NCBI GenBank assembly: GCA_963817395.1 | Contig: CAWFOC010000003.1 | Coordinates: forward strand, 558,001 to 622,000 | DNA length: 64,000 bases | Source of the DNA: CAWGYQ01 sp963817395 | GTDB lineage: Bacteria > Acidobacteriota > Vicinamibacteria > Vicinamibacterales > CAVPJW01 | Reading direction: 5' to 3' | Part shown: piece by piece, positions 56,073 through 64,000 of the stretch | Layout: each line of letters starts with the position of its first letter | How positions within the stretch are numbered: position 1 is the stretch's first letter | Made by a program: the position numbers and the translations under genes | The notes under the pieces: generated by a model | Databases searched by the model: none | What the model was told of the DNA's origin: nothing | The model's input: the letters and a program-made list of their open reading frames with translations, nothing else

Positions 56073-56708
56073 TTACTGGAAAATCACCAGGATGCCCGTG
56101 ACGACCAGCGCGCCGGCCCACAACCAATCCAGGTTGAACCACGTCGTGCGAAGCAGCGCCAGGCCCAGCTTGCGATACACAATCCACGCGGCCAGCGTGG
56201 TGACCGTGAGATACGCGAGCGAGTGAACGGCGACCGCCGCCGCCGTGACGACCGGCACGCTGGCAGTGGCTGAAGCCGTGTGGAGTGCGTGCGCGCTCCC
56301 CGCGGCCGAGACGTCCGCCGGGATGCCCATCACGAACGGAAGCACCATGAACCCCGCCCCGTGGGCGGAAGCCATGAGGAACGACCACACGGTGAGATCG
56401 GCGAAGCCGACCTGCATCCCGCCGAAACGGGGATGCCGGTGCCGCCACAACCGGTAGAGACCCAACGTGATGAGCGTCGCGGCTACGACCATCCTGAGCG
56501 CGCCGAGCGGCATCACCATCTGAGCCAGGACACCCAGCAGCACCACCACGCCGATGGCCAGGGTGTGTCCCAACGCGATCGGTGGCAAGGCACGCCACAC
56601 GCCGCGGGCGCTCGCCTGCTGCATGCCCAGCGCCACGGCAAACAACCATCCCATGCCGGGATTGATCCCGTGATAGGCACCGAGCAGCAGAAGCGCCGTC
56701 CACCTCAT
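56073..56708 (-). CDS. Polytopic membrane protein paired with SBP56, copy 3
   Basis: 211 residues, intact. MRWTALLLLGAYHGINPGMGWL, LPPIALGHTLAIGV, RHRHPRFGGM, SFLMASAHGAGFMVLPFVMG and a last span ending VVTGILVIFQ. Very similar to copy 1 along its whole length, including the residues around HGINPGMGW and the lone GH. It begins 18 bases after the corrected SBP56 stop. The orientation is opposite to copy 1. Confidence 0.75.
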   Translation of the reverse strand: MRWTALLLLGAYHGINPGMGWLFAVALGMQQASARGVWRALPPIALGHTLAIGVVVLLGVLAQMVMPLGALRMVVAATLITLGLYRLWRHRHPRFGGMQVGFADLTVWSFLMASAHGAGFMVLPFVMGIPADVSAAGSAHALHTASATASVPVVTAAAVAVHSLAYLTVTTLAAWIVYRKLGLALLRTTWFNLDWLWAGALVVTGILVIFQ

Positions 56709-56725
56709 GGCGTATGTTCGCGCGC

Positions 56726-58149
56726 TCAGGCGAAGCAGTACCGAGTCCGACGAGGCGTCGCCGCCTTCGAGTCGCACCTGATGAGCGCGCAAGCCGTCCG
56801 ACTTCAGGAAGAACTTCGGGTCCAGCTTCATGCCGCCCCCAGGCTTCACGTCAACCTTCACCATCCAGCCCTTCACGCCGTCTGGATAGAACTGCTCGTC
56901 CCAGGGTGTGTAAAGCCCGTTCGTGAAGTACACGCGCTTGCCGTCGCGACTGATCTCGACCATCTGCGGGCCGCCGTTAAGGGGTTCGTCGGGCTGGCTC
57001 GGGTGCGCCGCGCGGCTCACGATCGCCTCCAAGCCGCAGCGAGCCGACCTTGGTCGGATTGAACGGGTCGCTGACGTCGTATTGCATGAACTCACCGGTG
57101 CCCCAGCACGACAGGTAGAGGTATCGGTCATCGAGAGAGAGGTTGATGTCGGTCAGGAGCGGCGCCACCGCCTTGAAGCCTTGCAAGAGTGGCGGCAGCA
57201 TCGCCGGATCCGCCGGCTCGGCCGGAATCTCGATCACCTTCTTGACCGCCCACTTGCCGTTCCCGCTCGCCGAGCCGCTCTTGCCGTCCTCCCGGTACCA
57301 CACCCAGACCGACGATGAGAGGTCCTTGAGGGAGACGACCACGCCGACGAAGCCGTACGCGCGTGTCGGGTCGTGAGCGGGGCGCAGCTCGAGCACCATC
57401 TGCTGCTCGGCTCCCAGATCGATCTCCTGCACGTGACGCCGGCGGCGGAGATCCCACAGGTGCAGCTTGGTGCCGTACTTCCCGGCGAGAAGCAACTCGG
57501 GATTCACGCCGTCTTTCACCATGTTGGGCGTGCCCCACGTGCTGGTGATCATGGTGTCGAGTCCCAGATGCCACCAGAGGTCGTACGCCAGCTGCTGCGG
57601 CCCGCGATCGACTTCCCACTGGCCGGTGACGTCGAATGTTTCCGGATCGAGGACGAACGTCCCGCCAGGCCCGTTGCCATCCGGGCCGCCGAGCGCACTG
57701 AGATACACGCCCTCCGGACCGCAGTGAACCGTGTGCGGCGAGGAGTAGGCCGCCTTGTCGGCGAGGGTTTCCGGCTCGATCACCTTGACGATCTCCGGGC
57801 TGCGCGGATTCGGTTTCGTGTCGAGGATGTGAATGCGCGACGAGTTGATGCCCGGCACAACCAGGTACCGCCGCTCCATGTGCGGGTGCGGCGCATACGG
57901 GCACAGACACGAGCTGCACGCGTTCCAACCGAAATGATGGAGCTCGTCGCCTTCGTGCGGCATGTCAGTTTGACCGATCAACTTTCCGAAGCCCTTCGAC
58001 GCCGGGTCGACGTCCACGACGCCGATCGCGTCGGACTGTCCCTTTTTCGTCGGATTGATCAGCGCCACATACGCGAGTCGTTCCGGCGGCGCCTGCATGG
58101 CCATCGTGGGCGAGGGGTAGAAGGTTGGATCCGGTTTCATCAGCGGCAT
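56726..58149 (-). CDS. SBP56 / methanethiol oxidase-family protein, copy 3, two frameshifts
   Basis: About 470 residues. Start MPLMKPDPTFYPSP, then DELHHFGWNACSSC, HPHMERRYLVVPG, SPHTVHCGPEG, WWHLGLDTM and LSCWGTGE. An extra G near 57023 moves the frame to IVSRAAHPSQPDEPLNGGPQMVE. A further one near 56741 restores the SYCFA ending at 56726. Sequence is closest to copy 1. No regulator is adjacent on the upstream side; a glycosyltransferase gene follows there. Confidence 0.88.
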
Positions 58150-58221
58150 CGTCGCGCTCCTGACATTTGTGAGAGATGCGGTTGAATCTCGTCTCCAGCC
58201 GACAAAGCATGTACCGGCCGC

Positions 58222-59656
58222 TCATTCATGGCAACCGCAAATGATGAGGTCGCCTGCGGGTTCGCGGCTGGAATCGCGGCCTTTGCAGGGCATCAGGCTG
58301 TCCTGGGAGAAATCCTGTCCGATTACGAGTCGCGCGACGGCTCGCTGCTTTCTGCCGAGCCTGGGAGCTTCCGTTCGCCTGCTCATCTCATCTCCCGAGT
58401 TGCGTGCCGCAGCTTCCGCGAGGATGCGGTCTCGCACCCTGATCTCGCCGTGGAGCCATGCGATCGTTCTGTCGCGCTCGGAGACTTCCGCGTGCAGCCA
58501 CGTGACGGTCTTGTCGCGCTCGGCCACTTCGGCATGCAACCACCCGATGGTCTCGTCGCGAGCCGTCACTTCCTGGTGCAGCCAGTGAATGGTCGCGTCG
58601 CGGTCTCGCGCACTGAGCTCGCCGCGGAGCCATGCGATCGTTCTGTCGCGCTCGGCGAGTTCCGCGTGCAGCCACGTGGCGATCTTGTCGCGCTCGGCCA
58701 CTTCGGCATGCCACCACCCGATGGTCTTGTCGCGAGCCGCCACTTCCTGGTGCAGCCAGTGAATGGTCGCGTCGGGGTTCAGCAATGCCGGCTCGCGCCG
58801 CATGTCCGGGTCGATGTGGAGGACTCCGATCCGATCGGTGATCTCGAAGCGCGCTCGGGGCTCGCCGGCGGCGTCGGTGACTGACAGTCCAGCCACGATG
58901 TAGGCATTCCGGACGCGCCTCGGTGCGGACCGCCTGCACTTCAGCAGGCAAATCGTCGCGCTCGTAGAACCTCTCAATCACACGCACCAGATCACGTGCG
59001 ATAGCCTCGCCTCTCGAGCCCGCGCTGAGCGAATCAGTGTGATGACGCCATCCCGCAAGGACCTGCGGCACCGGCTTGAATGGACCAATCAACCCCGCGC
59101 GCAGAAGCCAGTCGTAGTCCGGGCAGAAACGGAAATTCGGGTCATAGCCGCCGACCTGCTGGATGAGCTCGCGCCTGAAGAGCGCGCCCGAGCCAGGAAT
59201 ACGCTCAACCCAACGCACCAGATCGACGTAGGAGTAGTCGATCGTGGGCATTCTCTCGACATGGCCGCCCTGGTCGTCGACGCGGATCCAGTGCGGATAG
59301 ACGAGCAGGATCTCCGGCTCGGATTCGAGCACGTCGACGAGGGGCTCGATGAAGTCGGGAGGCTGCGGATCGTCCGAGTTGATGACGCCGACGTACTTGC
59401 CGGTGACCATCTCGAACGCCCGATTGATCGAGCGCGCCTGGCCCATGCTCTCGTGCCGAACGCTTCGGAGACGCCCTCCGGAGCGGGCGGACACTCGATC
59501 GAGCACTTCGGGCGTCTCGTCCGTCGAACCATCGTCAATGACGATGAGCTCGATGGGTTCGTACTCCTGCGCGAGCAGGGACTCGAGCGTTTCCTCGAGC
59601 AGTCCTGCGCGATTGCACGTCGGTGTGACGAGGGAAACGAGCGGCGCCACAATCAA
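58222..59656 (-). CDS. Family 2 glycosyltransferase with a C-terminal 14-residue repeat coiled coil, one frameshift
   Basis: Residues 1-230: VSLVTPTCNRAGLLEETLESLLAQEY, ELIVIDDGSTDETPEVLDR, YVGVINSDDPQPPDF and the acceptor-side FCPDYDWLLRAGL, the GT-A pattern of GT2. After a shift near 58950 comes a short domain (ITDRIGVLHIDPDMRR), then eight units such as TIGWLHAEVAERDK of 14 residues. The tail is basic. The repeat predicts a long helix, possibly for oligomerisation or scaffolding. The sugar is unknown. Confidence 0.8.
58410..58772 (-). repeat. Tandem 42-base / 14-residue repeats with a 174-base higher-order duplication
   Basis: Eight units code W-L/R-x-x-E-[VLI]-x-x-R-D-x-x-I-x variants. 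Units one to four and five to eight match in order, so a block of four was duplicated: the string GCAGCCAGTGAATGGTCGCG recurs exactly 174 bases apart (near 58578 and 58752). One unit carries two extra residues. Such repeats change number easily by slippage. Confidence 0.8.
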
Positions 59657-59704
59657 CTAACTGTGCGGCAGGCTCACGAGGGTGTCAACCGTCCGGCTTC
59701 GTCG

Positions 59705-60535
59705 TCAGGTTCGTCTCGGCCCTGCGACAACCGCGTACGCGCGGTGGGCGGCTTCGCCCGGTTCGGGCTTGTCCGTGTCCAAGGGCAACAGGATGTAGGC
59801 GGCATCCACGCCGAGGCGGCGGCACCAGTCGACCGCGGCGTCAGGTAGCATCGGCTTCAGGAAGGACATCAGATCCTCTACGGGCAGATCATCGGCGATG
59901 TGGCTGCCGACACTCCCCGAACGGGATGCATCTCACTTCGCGCTGACTGATGGCCGATGCCATCGGATCGCTCCAGGCTGCGGTGCTGCCGGAGCCCTCG
60001 CTGCAGCATGCCTTCATCGATCTCGACACGGACGACGTTCACGCCTGCCTCGCGGAGAAGATTCAGCAGTTCGCCGTGGTCGCAGCCGATCTCTACAACG
60101 GGTGTGCCGTTCTTCAACATCGCCACGTACGCCTGTCGGTCGTCAGAGGCAACCCCGTCGTTCTGTGAGGTCTTTCCCGAGCGGAACCGCAGCACGCGTG
60201 CTCCGTGCTGGTTCGACACTGAGAACGGACCGAGGCCGTCTCTTGTCGGGACCGCCTGATCCTTCAGCCGCGTTCGTCAACGATGCGTCCAGCTCGTGAA
60301 CAGCGGACCAGACCGTCTCGAGCGCCTGACGTTGATTGCGCTCGGCCGCGATCGCCCTCGCTTCGGCTTTGAGCCGCATGTCGGCGATCAGCGCCGTGTG
60401 GGCCTCGCTCTGCGACACCAGAGCTGTCTGAATCGCACGCTGCTGCCACCAATACGGACGCATGAGTCTGAACAGCAGCTTCTGCGCCAGGAGCGCCGGC
60501 CACCGTGGCCAACGATCGGCGGACACGCTCACCAC
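59705..60535 (-). pseudogene. SAM-dependent methyltransferase with frameshifts and a lost middle
   Basis: Starts MVSVSADRWPRWPALLAQKLLFRL, followed by a helical region. A shift gives NGTPVVEIGCDHGELLNLLREAGVNVVRVEIDEGM, the SAM motif I. Another frame has LPVEDLMSFLKPMLPDAAVDWCRR and LLPLDTDKPEPGEAAHRAYAVVAGPRR ending at 59705. Between the SAM motif and this end, about 100 residues expected in such enzymes are absent. It stands between two glycosyltransferase genes. Non-functional as read. Confidence 0.5.
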
Positions 60536-60540
60536 GGGCG

Positions 60541-63015
60541 TCAGGCACTCGGTGATGTTGCCGAGACCGGGCAGACGGTCGGCGCCGGGTGACGGAGCTT
60601 CGGCGACCGAACGCTGAATGCGAGTCGCCCGGCAACGGCGGCGGGTTGGCGTGATTGCCTGATTTGATTGATTCGCTCTGTCAGCCGGAGCGCCGACGAG
60701 TGGACGTCGTGTTTCGTCAGGATGTCATGGCGCCCCCGCGCGGCCTTCCGGGCTGCTTCGAGCGGTGCGTCAACGACTCGCCGCATGAGGGCAGCCGCCT
60801 GATCGAGATCGGGCTCCGCCCAAGACGTTCCCGGCGGATACGGATGGCATTCCGCAGGCACTTCGCCCACCACGTAGTCGACCAGATAACTGTTCTCGGG
60901 CGTCATGAACTCCAGATTCCCCGAGTAGCCGGTGGCGATGACCGGCTTTTCGAGCGCCATCGCCTCTGCGATCGTCAACCCCAGACCTTCCGACCGGTGG
61001 AGCGATACATAACAATCGCTGAGATTGAGAATGGAGTTCTTCCCGCGCTCGGAGTAGTACCCGTCGATGACGAATATATCCGGCCGACGACGCGCCGCGG
61101 CGCGGATCCTTTCGAGATCGTTCAGCCTGCTCGTTCCGTTGATCGTCTTCAGGACGAGAATCGGACCCTCATTCGGTCGAAAGGCACGCTCGAACGCGTC
61201 AATCAGCCCCAGCGGATTCTTGCGTTCGAACACACTGAAGAAGTCGAACATGTACAGAAACATGAACCGGTCGGGCAGCCGGAGGCTGTTCCTGGTGACG
61301 TGCGGAGAACAGACCGGAACGGGTACGGGCAGCGGAATCCTGTAGACGGGCCGGCGACCGATGGCGCCGATCGCATGCTCGACGAACCGGCTCGCGGTCC
61401 AGACTTCGTCCACATGGTCGAAAGCCGCGTGCATGGTCGCAGGAAAGTGATCGAGCTCCCAGAACCAGTAGCCAACGGTGTACCGATCCTTGAAAAACCG
61501 CGGACCGATCTCGCGCGCAAACACGGGCGTCTGGTCGGCGTTGACACAGAGGATGTTGATGTCGTGCGAGGTCTTCCCGTCGCCGCGAGCTCAGAAAGGG
61601 GTATTGCCTCCGGCTCAGCGTCTCGGCATAGCTGACAGTCGAGTGGGGGATACCGGCCGCTTCGACCGCGCACGTGAGCAGCCGGGCGGCCTCACCAATT
61701 CCCACTTCCGCTTCGAAGTATCCGGCGATGTTGATCCCGCGCGATGGACGTATCCTGCAGTCCAGCTCCAGGCCGGCCAGTCCCGCGGCCGATCGCCGGC
61801 GGTTGCAGCGCAACGGGAATGGCTTCCTCTGCGCTACCGGAGAGGCGCAGCCACTCGACATAACGCGGGCCGTCCTGCCCTGCCAGGTCTGGAAACGCCG
61901 CTTTGAGATCACCGCGGTCCTCGTAAATCGAGTAGTTGTAGCGAGAGATGTCACCTAACGCCGGTCGAATGGGTTCGTTGAGCCACTCGATGAACGTCTT
62001 GGCTGTCGTCGACCCAAAGGGGCAGGGAGGCTCGACAGCCTGGCCCTCTTTCATGCTGTTCAAGCGCCTCACGATAGAGGCGACACATTCGACCGGTGAG
62101 GGGGGTGCCGTCCGGGAGTGCGCTCCACCCGTAGGGCAATCTGGACTCGCGTTCGTGACCCGCCTGCAGCAGACAGGCGACTGATACTCGCGGCAAATTC
62201 GATCTAATGCCGCGTTCTCGCTCAACAGGATGCGCGGCTGATGTCCCTGGTGCTTGGAAAGCAGGTGGGGCTTGCTCACGTCGAAGCCGCTGAAGTGAAA
62301 GAAGCCAAGCGGCCGGTCGTCGACGGTGTACCCGTCTGGGCCCCAGGCGAGGCGTCGCGAGTGCAGGTTCCAGTACGCGACGTTGTAGGAACAATCCCTC
62401 AGGACGACGTGATCGAAAAACGCAGGCACGAAGTCCACCCACCGTTGATCCGTGAACATCATGCGGGAGGGATCCGATCGTGCTCCGCGCCGGGTCTTCG
62501 ACCACCACCACTCGAGAAATGCCTCGGAGCCTGGACCGACGGCGATGAAGCCGAGGTTGAAGATTCCAGACGCGAGGATCTGGAAGTCATCGATTCGTCG
62601 CCCGTCGGATGGCAGCGATATCGTCGTATGTGGCGTGAGCACAATCGAATGGCTGCGTGCCAGTCGTGACGCTTCGTCCAGCGACCCGTACACTCGAATA
62701 TCCGGATCGAGATAGATGAGGACGCCGCCGATTTCACGACGAAGATGGCGAAGGAATGCCGGCTTGACGGCCGTGGCCAGCTCGGTGACGTCGTAGATAG
62801 GCGGCGAGGCGACCAATCTCGGCTCGTTCCAGCCCGATGTCACTCAACCGGTAGCAGTCGAACCGTTCGGCGCTCGCGTCGAACTCGCATGACTCGTCGT
62901 CGATCAGGAGGAGGACGAACGAGCTGGCGGGATTGTGCGTCAGGAACGAATCGGCCAGTACGCGGACGTGTGCGATGTAGTTGCGGGCCGCAATCGTGCA
63001 GGCGGTGGTGGTCAT
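60541..63015 (-). CDS. Two-domain glycosyltransferase (GT8-like plus GT4), about three frameshifts
   Basis: About 825 residues after joining. N-terminal domain: MTTTACTIAARNYIAHVRVLADSF, then after a shift VIYLDPDIRVYGSLDE, QILASGIFNLGFIAVG and TDQRWVDFVPAFFD, a GT8-like pattern. A linker (FIEWLNEPIRPALGDISRYNYSIY) leads to GINIAGYFEAEVGIGEAARLL and the GT4 body (GYWFWELDHFP, VDEVWTASRFVEHAI, LKTINGTSRLNDLERI, LHRSEGLGLTIAEAMALEKPVIATGYSGN). Shifts near 62810, 61795 and 61590. Start at ATG 63015, or 63051. Probably makes surface glycan. Confidence 0.72.
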
Positions 63016-63198
63016 ACGAAAGACGAGTGGACGCTGGTCATCGGTCACCACGCCGGCTGCTCGAGAGCGTTCGGCAGCCCGCTCATTCTACACGCGGTGG
63101 AGGCAACTGGCATGTCCGTTCGCACGAGCGCCGGCGTGTGGTCGGATGGTGGCGGTCGGGCATTCGCTCCAGTCAGTGCAGCTTCTAGAGCATTGGCC

Positions 63199-63618
63199 AT
63201 GACTCCAGCACCACGACCTCGCGTACTGCTGGCGGATGATTATGAAGGGATCCTCACCGCGTTGCGGCGCATCCTCGAGCCCTCGTGCGAGGTCGTCGGT
63301 TGCGTGACAGATGGCGCCGCACTCCTCGAAGCAGCCGCGAGACTCGAGCCCGATGTGATCGTGCTCGACATCGCCATGCCCGAGATCAGCGGACTGGAGG
63401 CCTGCCGTCAGATCAAGCAGATCGCTCCTCAAACCACAGTCGTCATTCTCACCGCGGCCGACGATGCCGTAGTCCGGCGGGAAGCGTTCAAGGCGGGAGC
63501 TTCGGCGTTCGTGCTGAAGTGTGCGGTCGCGGATGAGCTCTCGGGCGCCATCCAGAAGGTGTTCGTCGCAGAACAGCGTGCAGCGGCGGCGAACCAGGAC
63601 GGTCCGACCGAGCCGTAG
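63199..63618 (+). CDS. Receiver-only response regulator
   Basis: 139 residues. RVLLADDYEGILTALRRIL supplies the acidic pair, DVIVLDIAMPEISGLEA the phosphoryl-accepting Asp, VVILTAADD the Thr and SAFVLKCA the conserved Lys. After the receiver only about 20 residues remain (ending NQDGPTEP), so no DNA-binding domain is present, unlike NarL/FixJ relatives, which it resembles. The facing kinase gene ends 11 bases away on the other strand. Confidence 0.85.
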   Translation: MTPAPRPRVLLADDYEGILTALRRILEPSCEVVGCVTDGAALLEAAARLEPDVIVLDIAMPEISGLEACRQIKQIAPQTTVVILTAADDAVVRREAFKAGASAFVLKCAVADELSGAIQKVFVAEQRAAAANQDGPTEP

Positions 63619-63629
63619 ACGCCCCACGC

Positions 63630-64000
63630 TCACATCGGACGCGCTGCGCGGAGCGGCACACGGACTTCGATGCGGGTGCCCCCACCAGGCTTCGACGTCA
63701 CGCCAAGCTGCCCCTGCACCAGGCGCACCCGTTCCCGGATGCTCACGAGCCCCAATGTGTCCTTCTTCCTGACGGCGACCACGTCGAAGCCCGCTCCGTC
63801 ATCGACAATGCTGAGAACGATTTCGTTGCCGAAGGTCGTCAGCTTCAGCCCGGCGCGGGCGGCGCCGCTATGCCTCACCACGTTCTGCAGCGCCTCCTGC
63901 GTCACCCGATAGAGGCACAGCGCCACGCCGGGCGCCAGCGAGTCCGGCAGCTCGGCGATCTCGACATCCACTGGAATGTGGCGCGCCTCGGACAACTCGT
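63630..64000 (-). CDS. NarX/UhpB-type sensor histidine kinase, C-terminal part
   Basis: The frame enters from the right edge; the start lies outside. ALCLYRVTQEALQNVVRHSGA is the N box, VLSIVDDGAGFDV the G1 box (D-x-G-x-G) and LGLVSIRERVRLVQGQ the G2-type end, typical of HisKA_3/NarX kinases. It ends with RIEVRVPLRAARPM. The convergent receiver-only gene may be its partner. Confidence 0.85.
   Translation of the reverse strand, partial: ELSEARHIPVDVEIAELPDSLAPGVALCLYRVTQEALQNVVRHSGAARAGLKLTTFGNEIVLSIVDDGAGFDVVAVRKKDTLGLVSIRERVRLVQGQLGVTSKPGGGTRIEVRVPLRAARPM

Noticed and set aside
58410..58772. CRISPR-like array
   Set aside because: The repeats are directly adjacent, in frame and coding; there are no unique spacers and no cas genes.

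Overview
The window is high-GC, gene-dense bacterial DNA. The gene content (SBP56 proteins, a very large hybrid histidine kinase, a nitrate-reductase-like operon with a Rieske subunit, many glycan-type transferases) fits a soil or sediment Acidobacteriota of the Vicinamibacteria type. That placement is inference from gene content; no rRNA or marker gene is present.

Layout: 1-4.5 kb is a heavy-metal efflux locus (end of a CusB-like adaptor, an HME-RND pump, a 33-residue membrane peptide and a CDF transporter). 4.5-28 kb is an accessory zone full of gene remnants: two transposase tails, a P-type ATPase beheaded by one of them, and pieces of a nitroreductase, an aldo/keto reductase, a BrnT/BrnA toxin-antitoxin pair, an IS91 transposase, PolX, isochorismatase, pterin dehydratase and RibD. 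A 5' half of tRNA-Ser also lies here. Intact genes among them include a GntR-slipin operon, two PNPOx-like flavoproteins, a YciF-type ferritin-like protein and DUF1003. 27.5-28.8 kb is a DUF883 / phage-holin-III / DUF3618 envelope cluster, and 29.2-33.9 kb one giant hybrid histidine kinase. 33.9-40.1 kb is a tight minus-strand operon: an MFS-NarI-like fusion, a NasA-like molybdoenzyme, a 4Fe-4S protein, a Tat-exported Rieske protein and a small membrane protein. 44.6-46.9 kb is an arsenic cluster (ArsN2-like, ArsR, ArsM, ArsC). 46.9-48.9 kb holds a MarR-cupin pair with clear operators and a BASS transporter. 49.3-56 kb holds a membrane protein, a secreted protein, a Tat FAD oxidoreductase with a five-heme cytochrome c, and an FkbM methyltransferase. 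58.2-63.1 kb is a glycosyltransferase block. The right edge has a receiver-only regulator facing a NarX-type kinase.

The most striking pattern is a two-gene cassette present three times (19.0-21.1 kb +, 41.5-43.6 kb +, 56.1-58.1 kb -). Each is an SBP56 protein (selenium-binding protein / methanethiol oxidase family) followed at once by a roughly 210-residue polytopic membrane protein with an HGINPGMGW signature. Copies 1 and 3 are close paralogs in opposite orientation. This is the best candidate for an undescribed functional unit: SBP56 plus a dedicated transporter, possibly for metal or a sulfur product.

Caution: about 30 single-base frameshifts interrupt otherwise coherent proteins. Because the downstream reading frames stay well conserved, many are probably assembly indels rather than decay. 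Entries marked as frameshifted should be read as one gene. Truncated remnants with unrelated sequence at the break are a separate class and look genuinely broken.
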